This document shows positions 23,795-36,900 of a stretch of DNA of 64,000 nucleotides, in pieces (position 1 is the stretch's first letter; the number at the start of each line of letters is the position of its first letter). The translations under genes and the position numbers were made by a program. Source of the DNA: Pyrocephalus nanus (lineage: Eukaryota; Chordata; Aves; Passeriformes; Tyrannidae); NCBI GenBank assembly GCA_038380795.1, contig CM076259.1, positions 97,079,739 to 97,143,738 of the forward strand, in the 5' to 3' direction. Under the pieces are notes generated by a model. The model saw only the letters and a list, made by a program, of their open reading frames with translations, was not told the DNA's origin and ran no database searches.

Positions 23795-26009
23795 GCCACT
23801 TTGCATACTCCAAGAAGATGCTGCAGTGCAAACCAGCACACAGGACAACGGATGAACAGGGGACTGGCTTCAACTGATTTGAACAAAAACATTAACTCAC
23901 ATGCATTCAGTTCCTCCAGGGCTAAACAGTTTTCCAAAGCTAAGTGGCCAAAAAAATTCACTTTCTAGCCATTTTTACTAACTAACATGCTGCCTTTTCT
24001 GCCAAGTGACATTAAACCACTGATGATTTTAAACAAATTGAGAGGAAGGTGTTGCATTCCCAGACAAGCAGAGGACACAGTCCCAAAGCTGTGGCCCTTC
24101 CCAAGTGACAGCAGCCAGCAGCCAGCCTTCATTGCTCAGTGACTTTGCTGGATTCCATACTTGTTAGGAAGATCCTCTTCTATTCACCTGCCCTATTCTC
24201 TTGGAGCTAAACTAAAGAAAAAAAACCTTCTTTTCATCTTAGGCTACTACAGACCTTCTTCTCTAAAAAACTGTTTGTATGACACAAAGATTTTTTTCCA
24301 TGGTTTGTATACTTGAGTTCTTGAATCTCTCCTGCATTCAGTGTTTCTATGTTCCATCCTATGCTTCAAGGTGGAGCAGTAGTACAATAATACAAACTCA
24401 ACTCTTGAAACCCTTTGTAAAAACCTTTTCAAGGTGTTTTTTTGTAATTTTTTTTTGTACATATGTGGGTGTGCATATAGATGTATATAAAACAAATATT
24501 CATTTCTCTTTAAACCGGAAATGGTGGATTATTTAGAATAAATTCTATTCTAAGCAAAAAGCCCAAGGATATTATCCCTTTTGAATGTATAGACCAAATT
24601 TTCTGTCTTGTGTGCTTTAAAAGGTTTTTATTTCCAAAGGACTTCATACGGGATATCATTGTCCACTGTTACTCAGCTGGAGTGAATTGGTTTCTACGTT
24701 TCTTGTGTACAGCAAGTCAGCAGTAACTTCAGGGAATATCCTTGATATCCTGGAGGGAGAGGAATGTTTTCAAAGCTTAAGATCAAGTTGTTCTATATTG
24801 AGGTTTTCTTAAGTGCTGCACTTTCCTAGACTGGTAGTAGCTAACTTAGTGACCATACTTTCGTTGACTACCCTTACCCTCTATTTGTTATTCTGCATAG
24901 ATCTTAAATAACTTGCCAGGTCCTAGTGTTTTTTTCCCTGAGTATTTTGGCAAAATCATAAGCATTTGAATTTTTAGCCATGCAAGTCACCACAAGTTCA
25001 CCATTTCTCTCCTTCCTCAGTCAGTTATAAATGTAGACTGAATAAATTTGTAACTGCCACCATTTCATTGGTTTCTTCCTTTCCTCAGTCTTGTCTTATC
25101 TTTCCTCGGGGGTTGTCTTATTTTATGTCATCTGAAGAATAGAGTGGAAACTCTAATGATTCATGCCTTATTTTTTCTGCCCTCTGTGATCCAAGGAGTT
25201 TCTTTGCTCAGTTGTGAGATTGTAATCTCACACTCCTGCAAAGTAAAAGATAACATTTTTGTGCTTTGAGTAAGACAAGTCAGTGGATTATGTTTCTATG
25301 ATTTTCATCAGTATTCTTGCTCTATCTCCACAAACTAAGTAGTACAATAGCTAAAATATACAGTTGAATGTTGCCTATAAACCCAATATAGATGTGTATT
25401 ACACAATTTAAGGAGCTGACAGAATTTGACAATGAGTACAACATTTTCTTGTAGGAATAAAATAGGTTTCAAAAGTTATGTAATCAGTAGTAATGTGAAA
25501 AACATAATTTTTGTCTGATATTTTTGTGGATATGGCCTTTTTCAAGTTTCATTGCAGCTGTGTGAAGATTGTAGCAATTTATTCCCTGGCTGCTCTCTGA
25601 CATTAATTTTAGATAGTCTCCAAAAGAATCAGCTCTCAGAGAGCGGTGAGAGGTGGCTGCTCCCTGTGAGAAGGCTGGGAGGAAGCAAACAGGCTGAAAT
25701 GGGGTCATGGGCTGTGGGCAGCATGGGGGAGCTACAGAATGGGTGGGCAGGGACAGTCAGAATTGGTGATACCCTCAGGGCACTGACATCTGGTCAACAA
25801 TCAACAGACAAATAACACTTTGTGATTTGTTATAAGTAATAGCAAAAGCAAAAATATCGTTATGAAGTAACACACTACCTGCCTGGTGCTCCCACACCCC
25901 AAACGGCACAAGTGCAGTTCTGCTTCACTGGTGGGAAGTGTCCTTGAGCTACAGGGGTTAACATGTGCACAGTAGACATGATTAGGGGAATGTGGCATCT
26001 TCCTCTGTG

Positions 26010-26440
26010 AGAACAAACTAAGAAAGATAGCTCTTGGGCTTGAAAAAGAGATGACTGTGAGTGAAATTTACAGTAACAGGGGTCTATAAAATGAGAAACT
26101 TGTAGAATTCACAAAAGAAGAACTAGTGGAGAGCTTGTGACTCATGAGGCACCCAGTTTACAACAAAGAATGGTGTTTTCACAGTGCGTAAAGAGAAAGC
26201 TGTGGAAATCATTGCCACAGGATGTTTGAGAGAACAATAAAATAAGTGAGCTTTAAAAGAGATTAGTCAAATTCAAAATGGATAGTGTAACCAAGGCACT
26301 GCTGAGCATGAGTTACAATCTTTGTCCCAAGACTGTAAACTATTACCTGCTAGAAGGCTTATGCCTGTCTTTTCCATCATTGCATATACAGTTGGACACC
26401 TTCAGGGAAAAGGCATAGGTCAATCTGGTTCAACCTGACA
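26010..26440 (+). mobile_element. Old CR1-like LINE 3' UTR
   Basis: Plus-strand, highly diverged CR1 3' region of an older amniote-type subfamily. Landmarks in order are CTTGAAAAAGAGATGACTG, GGTCTATAAAATGAGAAAC, AAGAACTAGTGG, TGTGGAAATCATTGCCACAG with GATGTTTGAG, AAAAGAGATTAGTCAAATTC, and near the end CAATCTGGTTCAACCTGACA. The corresponding consensus has a long run through GGTCTATAAAATCATGAGTG, a TGTGGAACTCCTTGCCACAG segment followed by GATGT, and a terminal ATGGACC..TGGTCTGA-type motif. No coding sequence is expected or seen. The left end could start earlier. The weaker match compared with the CR1 at 6.7 kb suggests it is older. Confidence 0.72.
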
Positions 26441-29400
26441 GCTTTTATTTTCTCACATCTATCTAGTGAATTGAGATTCGCATCCTTCTCTTTGATCTCA
26501 TGTCTCTTCAGTGTCTCAACTTTTCAAGTTCTACTGTGGACAAGTAGGAGACGAAAATAACTCATGTCTTGTAAGACGCTTTGTCTCAAGAAGAGCTGTG
26601 TATATCAGAAAGATCTGGCACAGAAAAATCTTAAGCATAAACTTGGTTAAAAAGTATCTCCAGAGTCTGTACAAGGAGTTGGTTTTCTGACATCTCCTCC
26701 TGTACCATTACTCAGAAAGATATGTGGGTATGTGTATGTGTAGTCAGGAGTAATAAATCACCAGCACTTAGAGTACCGACTAGGCCCCTGAGCTTTTTTC
26801 TGGTTAATCCATCTGCAAACAAATCTTCTAGTAAGTTAAGGCAGCTCTGGTAAATAAGCTAGTTTCAGCCAAGTGGCAATACTTGTATTCTGAATATCTA
26901 ACTGAATCCATTCTGTCAAACATCTATTATGTGGAACATTGCTCTCAAACCAAGAAACACCCAGACATATTAATTATTCGTCTTGTTCATCCTTCCCTCA
27001 GGCAATGTTTTAATGAAACCCCCTGGCAAACCCTGACTTTCTAAACACCTTACTAACTAACACTGAATTCTTCTAATGTTCAAAAATGAAAGGAGGAAAA
27101 AAAGCTATTTTTCTTTTATCTCTGTCCACAGCCATCTTCTTTTATCAGATTTGTAGCAGACAGGGTTTTGCACTCTGAGTGCTGAAAAAGGCGAGGGAAG
27201 AGCTGTAAACCTTTTTTTCTGTGGCTTCAGGAGGGCTCTTCTCTTTCCCTGCAAAAATGTTTGACTGTTCTGACCACATTTGCATGCAGCTATCCCTCCT
27301 ACAAGCCAGGAACAGACTTGGTACTCTGAAAAAAAGCAGCACAGTGGAAGCACAGACTCTCTGCACCATGAAGGCAGCCCTGGACCACACAGTCACTTCG
27401 GTCTCATAGCCAATGAAGCAGGACTTGCCTCTTCTTTGCTTTTTTTTCTACTGACAAATCAGGGTAATATTATCTGACCATCTCTTTCAGACCCCTCTAC
27501 TTTCTTATGGTCTCACATCCAAAGAAGTGCTCAACACTGGACAATTTAAGTTTCCTCCTTTGACTCAGTTTCTTCACCCATGAAGTAGCTGACAGTGAAA
27601 TTTATCTGTATGCAGAAGGAGCAGAAAAATTTCAGGTACAGAGATAAAGTGTGATGTATTTGAGCTGTCAGGTATTTAAGTAGCAACAGCCATGAGAAAT
27701 GCTGTTTGGTTTGCTGCTGGTATTCCTGCTTTTATCTTCCTCAGAGACATTTATATGATTTTCCCTCTTTTCTTTCTTCTTTTAACATATTACTCCATTT
27801 TGTAACTCCTTTCTCTTTAAGTCGGTTTAGTTATGCAAGAAAATCCAGAGCTGTTGTACATAAGTACTGGGAAATATTCCTTCATCTCATTTGGCCTTTC
27901 TTTTCAGTAGGGCTCCAATCACCATTACCATTCTCTTTGCAAGTAATTTAATGGTTGAGTTCCTCTTCATAAGGGTCTTCATTGTCAAGTAAGTTCTTCA
28001 ATTAATTCCCTATTGACCTATGAGTTCAACTATATTTGCAATGTAAACAGATAAGTTTATTTGTATCATTTAATGGTAGAGTATATGTATAGAGCATGTG
28101 TGGAAGGCGTAATTTTGCTTTTTTAAGCAGCTTCATTCTGCAGGTGAAAAAAAAAGAAAATTGTGTCTCAGGCACTGCCCTGGACCCTTTGTGGGTGGAC
28201 AACAATTTTCAGCCCTATCCTACAGTTCTGAATTTATCAGAAAGGAATTTAAGCACATAATGCAAGGCAATAGCCTAAAATGTAATGTCACAGAATTGGT
28301 CCAAAATTCAAGCCTACAGTGGATCAGCCTGGCAAGTACAGAGAAATTTCTTCATGATCCCTTAACTGGAGGAAAGTTCATTACCTCTTAAAGTCATCTG
28401 CTTCTTCCAGAGCTGCCCTACCAAAGACACTGTTCCTCTGCATTGCATCTGTCCCAATTGTCCCTGGTGGGTGGCACAGGCCTATCAGAGTCATTGCTCA
28501 AAAATTACTCTTTTCTATTTGTTGGGCCCCTGCTGTCCCCTATCATCTCCCTGCCTTGCATAATAGTGTCATATGAGTCATTTATATTTTGTCACAGAGT
28601 AAGTTCACAGTCCTCTCTTTGGAGTTTTCAGATACTCCTGCCATGCACTTCCCCTGCTGTGAATCTGCTCTCAATGTCGTTGCTCTACACCAAGATTGTC
28701 AGAAAACCTTTCAGCACTGATGTACAGTGCTCCTCCATATGACTGGGAAAAGTAGCTCCAGCCAGTGCCAGTGGTGAAAACAGACCATTCTTCTTGTGAC
28801 CTCTGTTTTATAGTGAGATGAAGTATGACCTTTAGATGCATCACAGTTGCTGTATAAAGTGTGCATAAAGAAATTGGCTTTTTTAATATTTCTTAAGAAA
28901 TCTTACTTCATAAATTGTAGTCACTTTAAAAATATAGACACATACACTAGAGCAACAATTTCTAAATGTCATGACAGCACTGCTTCTTTTGAAAGATGAT
29001 GCATGTATCTCATTCTGAAAAGGAAACATTGGGGTGGAAGCTGACAACTCATTAGTCTTGAACAACAAAAAAAAAGAACTCTGCATTACTTGAGTGTGTG
29101 AAGTATTTTAATATAAAATATAATAGTTCACATCTTATGGCATGACTCTCAAGTCGAAGTGAACAGGCCAAGATTCCTGAACTTGACTGAAAAATGAAAT
29201 CCTGTGATGCTCATACAAAAACCACAGGCTGTTGCTATCTCAAGGTTGAAAAAGACAAGTAATACTGGAGAACATTAACTCTGGTTTAGATTTGACCTTT
29301 CAGAACTTGTAAATCTGCTTTGAAAACTTCCCCATATTTTTTCCCTTAACCCATAACTGGATGTTCATTCCATGAAGTTACAGGCAATGTTGCAACACTG

Positions 29401-30229
29401 ACTCTCTTCAGCTTGATTTCCCCACAGTATGATGAGGTCCACAAACAGCTCTCCTTTTGCATAAATGAATGAGGTTCACTGGCCTTACGAGAAATGGAAA
29501 TAGACTTCACCTTTTAAGCAAGTGGAACACATGGCTGAATTCAGCAGCAGGAGATGGCCATACTCACTTTGTCTATCATCTCTTCTTGCTGACCAGTTTC
29601 AAAGCAGAGCAATTTGTGAACATGCATTCAGTTAGTCTTTAAGCCAACATTTTTGTCCCACCGGTCCTTTTTTCAAGCAAACTATAGGTTAAAAGTCTCA
29701 AATGCTGCTTTTCTTCACTCATGAGGCTCTCGTGGTAAAATATAAGTTTGTTCCCTTTTTGCAGCTTATTATAGGTTACTTCCCAGAGATAATTTTCATG
29801 GAAACTCAGTTTTGAATGGATTTTAAAATTATTTTGCTGACCCAACTAATGCAGGACACCTTCCCTTTCTTGATCACTGCACAGAAGCACATCCCATCAT
29901 AAAAAATGTACAAGTCTAAATAGAATCTCCGAGAGCAAGAATTTGACAGACATCTCTTGCCCCTTTCCTAAACCTTTCAATGTACTTGTCCAAAAATGGA
30001 GCCAGAAAAATATGTTATTCCTAGACAGCTGCTCAGTAAAGCCCCCACGAAGTTAAGAGAGCTTTTCAGATGAATTGCAACTGACATATGAGGTCCCTTA
30101 CCATTAACAGAGACAGGGAATCATTTCATATGAATTTCCTCTCCAAATGGCCTGAAGTGCTCCCATTAGCTAACTAGAAAGCTAAAATAGTTCTCAGTCT
30201 TTGATTTTGAGATTTCTACTTTTTTATGT
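26441..30229. other. Anonymous DNA, no gene seen
   Basis: No supported exon, RNA gene or transposon. Overlapping short frames at 27105-27480 on both strands have no recognisable domain. A plus-strand frame at 28443-28742 is hydrophobic but lacks any start or splice context and is not called. Confidence 0.5.
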
Positions 30230-30261
30230 ACATACACACACACACAGACCACACACACCCC
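30230..30261. repeat. (CA)n microsatellite, interrupted
   Basis: Two short CA runs separated by GACC, preceded by TGTACAT. Confidence 0.85.
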
Positions 30262-30677
30262 ACTTAAAAAGTCTGGCATTGTGAACTGAAATGCTCTGCC
30301 AAAAAGTCTGCCCACCTGTGGTGATAACCTCTGTCACGCACACCTGTTTAGGCTAGGACTTCCTGCATTTAGGTTCCTGTCTTGTGAGGATACTGATCCT
30401 TTTTTTCCACCAACCTCCCTGTTTTATTCTTAGATCAGACACATCTCTGAGGCATTTGTTTGTCTGAATATTATTCATCAACCACTGGACAGCAGCCAGG
30501 TTGCCATTCCCCTCTGAATAAGTAACCTTAGATTTCATGAGAAATCCACATACAATAGAACATATTTTCTATTGAAAGAGAAACCCACATAGAAAGTGGC
30601 CATTTTCATTTTGAACTTTCAGTTTCTAAAAAAAATTAAATCTCTTGGGTTTATGTCCTGGGATCATTTCTGGAATT

Positions 30678-30695
30678 AAAAAAAAAAAAAAAAAA
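30678..30695. repeat. A18 homopolymer
   Basis: Eighteen consecutive A followed by GAAAAGAGGG. No retroposed sequence is recognised upstream. Confidence 0.9.
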
Positions 30696-30734
30696 GAAAA
30701 GAGGGTATCCTAAGATACAAATCTATGAGTTTAA

Positions 30735-30752
30735 GATGATGATGATGATGCT
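30735..30752. repeat. (GAT)n microsatellite
   Basis: Five to six GAT/ATG units in a row, directly readable. Confidence 0.85.
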
Positions 30753-32622
30753 TACAAGATTTTAATTACATTTACTTTCATATGGTCCCATGGGCTGAAC
30801 TCTTGCTGGTATCTGGAGGTTGTCACATATTTTGTTAGGGTGCACCGAAGTCATTTGAAATGACTCAAAGATCACCACGTAACATGAACTGAAGCATGGT
30901 TAGTAAAGGCAAATGGGAGATTTGATTTCAAGGAGCCCATCCAATCTGACCAAAATCACTAAAAGAAGTGGACCCAAGGGAGAGTGGGACCTCTCGAAGC
31001 AGTATTTCCTATGGTGTTCTCATATTCTCTGTTAACTAGGTATAAGACAATTCAAAACTGTATTGTGAATTTAGGAGGTTTAGCATGAAAGAACAGTGAA
31101 CAATTATTTAAAACAACTACTTGGGAAAAAAAAAAAACACAATAAAGAATTATATGATACATGTACTTGTAAGACCCATATCAAACATTGAATATTGAGG
31201 CTGGATGGCAGGGGTTTTTGCTTTGTTGATTTTTGCTTTGTCCTCTGCATACACTGAAGGATAAATAATGATGAATTGGAAAATATGCACAGTGGGGTCC
31301 ATCATACCTTTTGGGTTCCAGTTTATCAGGGGAACTTTTTTGCAGACTCTATGTTTAGTGTTTGGTTCTTTGTTTTCTTTTTGGGTCTGCCAGCAGCCAT
31401 AGCATTGTCCTGGTTACAATGATGCACATGTTTAGTAATATATCTTGAGAATTTTCCAGCATGAGCAGCTATCCCATTGATGCAGTGGGGTGGTGGAGTG
31501 AAGCCATAGCAGTAGAAAGTTCCACAGATGTCTTCTGCTCATGAGCTGGTTACATATGGACATATAGCAAAATTTTATGTAATAACTTGAGATTCATCCT
31601 TCTGTGTTTTGTCACACTGTTTTCAGGTGTGACAGCTTTCAAATGTTGTATCTCTGTTGCTAAGGGAAATTTTTTTATGCTGCCTTTTTCCTTTTAACAT
31701 GTTATAAGCCCACCTCAGACCTCATACGGTTTAAAGCAGTGAGATGGTGCATGACAAAGCAGGAAAACAAAACTGTAATTTTTAAGCTCTCAGCTCAGAA
31801 GAAGTGGCCTCCTTGAGCAAGATTACCCTCTTCTATGATCTTTAAAAAATACAGTTATAGCAAAATGCTTACATTTGAAATTTTAAGTAGGTTCATTACT
31901 TTTCTCCTATATCTTCCAGTCCTGTAGAAGATATTTATTTCACATCAGCTTTTCAGATTTCCCACTGCCTTCAATTTCTAGAGTATACAGAGAAACAGAT
32001 TGCAGTTTATATTTGCAAAACCAGGAGTTATTTTGTTAGATTTCCTAAATAGTTAGCCTTGGTATCAGCACACTGATTTCTAGGAAGTCATTAACATTAC
32101 AAACTGCTTCTGGAAAAAAAAAACCCTTATATCTCCTTCCTTTCCCTCTCCTGACCACCTGCAGTGTAGAAAAAGCCCTATACTTACTGAGCCTTTAAGT
32201 AATGCTTTTGCCTCAAATGAATGAAACTGTATATTCCCATGGGAAAATCTGTTTTTCTACCTCATGGGTTAGTGTCTATCACTATGGCATCACTGCAGGA
32301 TAATCTAGTCACATGGCAAAACAACACAAATTTTGTGAAGCTGATGTGTTTAATTCTGTTTCCGCCACTAAAGATTGATTTGTAGGAACATAAAAAGACA
32401 AATTTTATCACTTCTTCTGAGTTGATGAGAAAAAGGCTATATCTACTCCAGGAACAAAAAGCAGTATACCAGGCATTTGTTAATACCGTGTCTGTTCTTA
32501 AACACTGCAGGGAATTCCCTTCGACAGATGCCTTTATATAAAACACACAATGTCTTCTTTCAATTTCCCATTAGAAAGTGGTTTTTTTTCATTGGAAAGG
32601 GCCTATTTTAAGTTAAATTTTA

Positions 32623-32657
32623 ATTTATTTAAGATTAATATTTTAAATTAAATAAAT
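32623..32657. repeat. AT-rich inverted repeat
   Basis: ATTTATTTAA at 32623-32632 is the exact reverse complement of TTAAATAAAT at 32648-32657, with a 15-bp AT-rich spacer. Such structures are common by chance in AT-only sequence. Confidence 0.7.
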
Positions 32658-33924
32658 AGAAGAAAGAGGGTTCCAGTTCAACAGGAGGGCTTTTTTGTAA
32701 CTTTTCTATCTCATCAAAATGCAGTCTTCCTTTTGAACAAGTTGTTGTTTGCCTCTCAACTCCATCAATTTTCTGTGTTTAGGTGCAGAACCAAAATATT
32801 CTTTAACCACTCTTATTCCTGATAAATTGAAAACCTTGTCATAAATGGTAAATATTGTTCTGCAAAGGCTCATGTATTTAATCTGCATTAGACGCAGTCT
32901 TTTCTAGACAGTATTTCTAAAAGTACAGTCACTGCCACCCAGACTTGTTTTTATTGCTCTGTTATATCTCATCATCAGTAACACTTCTAATGCAGAATTG
33001 CTCTCCAGATGTGCTTCTGGATGGGGATGCAGTAGGTCTAAGTACATCTAATCTTTGCTCACGATTCCTAGCTTCTATAAGAAGTATCAATACTGTGGTT
33101 CTGCTTCTGCATCAGCTTTCCTTATTGTGTAGATCATCTCAGAGTGTCATTGTGAAGTTAACAAATAAAAGCATTTAAAAGTATGTAGAAAATGCCATGT
33201 TTCTCTAAAAAAGAAGTATTGCATCCTACCCTTGTTCAGCCATGTTCTACATCATGTGCCCTGGGATTATCCAACACGTGATGTTACAAAGAAAGGCATA
33301 GCCAGACAAACACCACTTCAGAAGAAACTAGTTAAGTTGTGAATGTGGTCCATGAGTAAGGAATTCCTTTGTAGTTCTCTGCTCACCAATTTATACTTTG
33401 GAATATATTTGTTTACCCACAGCTTTAAATGTGGCATTACACTTGATTAGATGTTTAAGGAAAGCATTCCTGAATATTTTTTTTCCCTCTGATCTTCTGC
33501 ACTTGTAATTTCTATATACTGGCAGCAACTCCACATTTTTAAAGCTCTCAACCATAAGTTTCTTTGAATATTGGCTCACTGTGAATGACAAAGTTATAAA
33601 ACCCACTATTGTTGATGTATTAGTCAAGTTCTTGGAAACCAACCAATTATGTCTATTAATAGTTTAGCTACAAAGTGAATATTTTGCATTATTAAAGCAG
33701 TGGTACATATATTCATGGATTAATGTAATAGTCAGTAAAGTAACAGAGTAGAGAAGAAAAGAAGAAAATGACAAGGCAGAGCCATTAAGTTTTATTTACA
33801 CATTGTCTCTGTCTCAAAAAACTAACATTTAACTAGATCTAAGCTTTGAGCAGAAAAAACGATATAAGCTGGCTTTAAACTTAAGAGAAATAGAACTACA
33901 AACTACTCAAAGTGGATTTCATAA

Positions 33925-33947
33925 AGTACAGTGACAGTACAGTGACT
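33925..33947. repeat. 11-bp tandem duplication
   Basis: AGTACAGTGAC is repeated directly (AGTACAGTGAC AGTACAGTGAC), just upstream of the long T tract. Confidence 0.85.
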
Positions 33948-33951
33948 TTTC

Positions 33952-33956
<5 letters not shown>

Positions 33957-33992
<36 letters not shown>
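33957..33992. repeat. T36 homopolymer
   Basis: Thirty-six consecutive T, the longest homopolymer in the window. On the minus strand this would be a poly(A), but the minus-strand sequence before it (right flank from 33993) shows no recognisable retroposed transcript or LINE end. The exact length may be unreliable because such runs slip during replication, amplification and sequencing. Confidence 0.9.
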
Positions 33993-33993
<1 letters not shown>

Positions 33994-36900
33994 TCTCTTC
34001 TCATATTTCCAAAAGGCCAAAATTAGCTTTTCTCTCATCTGAGTGCATCTGGAATTCTGTTTATATCAAGAGTTAATGTTATAAATAGAGGGAATCACTG
34101 TTTCACTTTCTATAACTCTGAAAATAAGTCTTCATATTAAAAATAAAAATAAAAAATGAAATTGTACAAAAAAAAAAAAAAACCACAACAACAACAAAAA
34201 ACACAACAGGGAAACATTTTTTTTCCATTGAAGTAAATATATCCAGGAAGTTTTGACAAAACTGTCCTTCTTAGAAGTTTCAAGGTAACTCTACTTGAGT
34301 GTCTGTGGTGAATAGATGCCCTTATACTGTGAAGAATGAAGTTATCTTGAGAACAAGTTCTCTTTCTGGTATTAAAGAGTTTTGTTTTATGGAATGACTT
34401 AGTGCCTAGGCTGGCAAACAGATGGTAGATGTGAAATATCTGTGTTACATGTCCTTCCTCTTCAGGAAAATGAGAATTTGTGTGAGTTTCTGAGGTCTCT
34501 CACTTCTATAAATTTCAGACACATTTACAAAGGGAATGGAAATAAATGGAGCACAGCCCTTCACAGAGGACATCTTGAACAAAGGCAGAGAAGCAATGGA
34601 ATTGGTTATTACAGCCACAGAACCTATTTGTTAGGAAAGGAGAACTTTCTGAACATTTTAAAGGAAGAAAAGCATATAATTATGACTGATAGTCTAATTT
34701 CAGTTGCACTTATCCTCTATAGTTAATACAAAAGATTGTTAACAAAAAGTTTGTGTCAGAGACCTTAGCTGCAGGTGGATGGAACAAATAGGTGGTTTGT
34801 TGAACTTGCCTTGAAAAAATGTTCCATCAATGACTTGTTTGCCGTTTCTAAGACGTAAAATTTGAGGTGACAATAATTTTTGTAGACTTCTGAGCTGCCG
34901 AACATTCAGTCTTGAAAATCAAGTTCACATTTAATTTTCTACAAATATTAGGAGCACCCTGTTTTAAATAAATTATTTGGTGTGCCATTATCAAGCTCTT
35001 ATTTTTTTCTTCTAAGGAAATTTGAAATATCTTGTCAGATTGGTGTGAAACTCATTCAGACCAGTCAACAAACGGATTTCTCATAATTTGGCTCCAACCA
35101 GATGAAACCTAACAATTACTCATATTTATTTACATGATGGAAAATGCTCCCATTTTTATCTTTAAGTTTCCTTTGGGATGCAGCTGAAAGGGTAAAGAAT
35201 GCCTTGGACACAAGCAAAATGTAGCAACACATACTAGCAGTAGACTGGTTGGCTGTAGCATCTGATTATTCTGCTTGTCATTCATAGCTCAAGGTGTCCC
35301 CTAGGAAAAGGCAAATTCTGTTATTGCTGTTCCTTGAATGCTTAAAAATAGGTGCAACCTCCACGAGGCTTTATTTTGCAGAAACACAGGTAATTTATTT
35401 TGGGAAGGCAGAAGCTAAGCACATTTAGAGGATTTGTAAACTGTATTCTGAGAAGAACAGAAGTGTGTGCATTGGAGGGAAGAGAATTTTACTTGCTTTT
35501 ATTCTTTATTTAGAAGTACCTGAAGTCTTTCTTTAACAATAGATCTAAAATGGTATAATTCAGATTGTACAGTCTACGTAAGAGTTCTTATGTTCTTAAT
35601 GTTTTCCCAATCACTGTTTCTCAGAGCAGTTATGGTCCATACATCACTATTTTTTATTAAAAGGGTTTTTTCACAGCTCTAGCCCAAACTGGAGGTTGGG
35701 AAATATGTGTGTTATACCTCATACAAGCAGATTTCATATAAGAATTAAGTGCTGTAATGAAACCTATTGTTCCCATTTCCACTTTAAATAAAGTTCTTAA
35801 AATTATCAAAGCTATATTACTCCTAGATCAAAAGAATGTGGCTCACCGCTTCTTGTCAGTACTTTTCCATTGACTGTACTAGTCTGTGTTCTCTGACTAG
35901 AAACTTGTGAAGTAACTGCACCTGGCACGAGAAGTTTACACTCAGCAGCACATTGCTAAGTGCATCAACAGATCGTATTTACTGATTTTCTTCTTTTCCA
36001 TTCGTGATACCCCTTACTATTCACCACAATATCCCATACCTAAAAGGAGGTTCAGCTTCTTCTCTGTCAAGTGTCTTCAGTGTAGATCAATTGCCTGCTC
36101 CAGAAAGTGCTAAATTGGCAAAGACCAGGGTGTTCTGCTGATTTGGGTGAATCTTGTGCTCAGTGTTGTAATCTCTTCAATGCTAATGGTTTCATATCCA
36201 GATCGAATGTATTTTTCAACACGATTTTTTTCCCCATTTGGTCTCTGTTGTCTTTGATGCCTTGTATCCTAAAACATAAGCATTTGCCAAGGCTTCTGAA
36301 GAATACTTAAGGCATAGATACAAGCAGAAGCCTTAAAAGTTTCTACAGATGCTAGAGGTCCGGTTATTCTATATTCCTCCATTTTATGAATAAGAAACAT
36401 CTCTGATCCATGTAAAAACTTTCAGGTCAGGAGAAGTCATCATACATGTAATCCAACTTGAATTATCAATATTCATGGTAAGAATGGGAAGAGAAAGAAA
36501 ACTGGATAGGAAAAAAATTAAAAGAGCTTTATCTGAAAATATATGTAGGAAATATCATAATACTTGGAAAAGAAAGTAAGAGGAAAAAAGATGATTTGGG
36601 AAGAACAGAGCATAAATTGCCTATTAATTCACAAGTTTTATACCATGATACAGTCCATCCTAGGAATCAGTCATCCTGGGGCTCTTTTTAGTTAATTCAC
36701 TTAGTTATCAGAAGGCTGAATGAATGATTAATGTGAGGAAACAGAGTGGGTTGGAGAGATTTTAGAAAAATAGAGAGAAAGGAGGCAACAATAGAAAAGG
36801 ACAAGGGAAAGTATAGATGTCCAGAAGCATGGTGTGGGCCAGTGTGGAAGGTGGGGGAGGGCAGGGAAGATTGTGAGAGGGAGCAGAAATGATATATGAG

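Larger units (their letters stand above)
18987..26009. other. Anonymous AT-rich DNA with homopolymer runs, no gene seen
   Basis: No exon, RNA gene or transposon is supported across 7 kb. Notable low-complexity tracts are an A20 run at 20873-20892 and an A25 run at 23770-23794, listed separately. The block 20210-20420 is rich in TAATTA-type homeodomain core sites and could be a conserved noncoding element. Short frames across the A25 run are driven by the poly-lysine or poly-phenylalanine it encodes and are not genes. Confidence 0.5.
30262..33956. other. Anonymous AT-rich DNA, no gene seen
   Basis: No gene or transposon recognised. Small simple repeats include A18 at 30678-30695, (GAT)n at 30735-30752, an AT-rich inverted repeat at 32623-32657 and an 11-bp tandem duplication at 33925-33947. 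Scattered frames under 100 codons have no recognisable domains. Confidence 0.5.

Noticed and set aside
23653..23968. Poly(A)-associated sequence as a processed pseudogene or SINE
   Set aside because: No recognisable transcript lies upstream of the A25 run, and no flanking target-site duplication was found.
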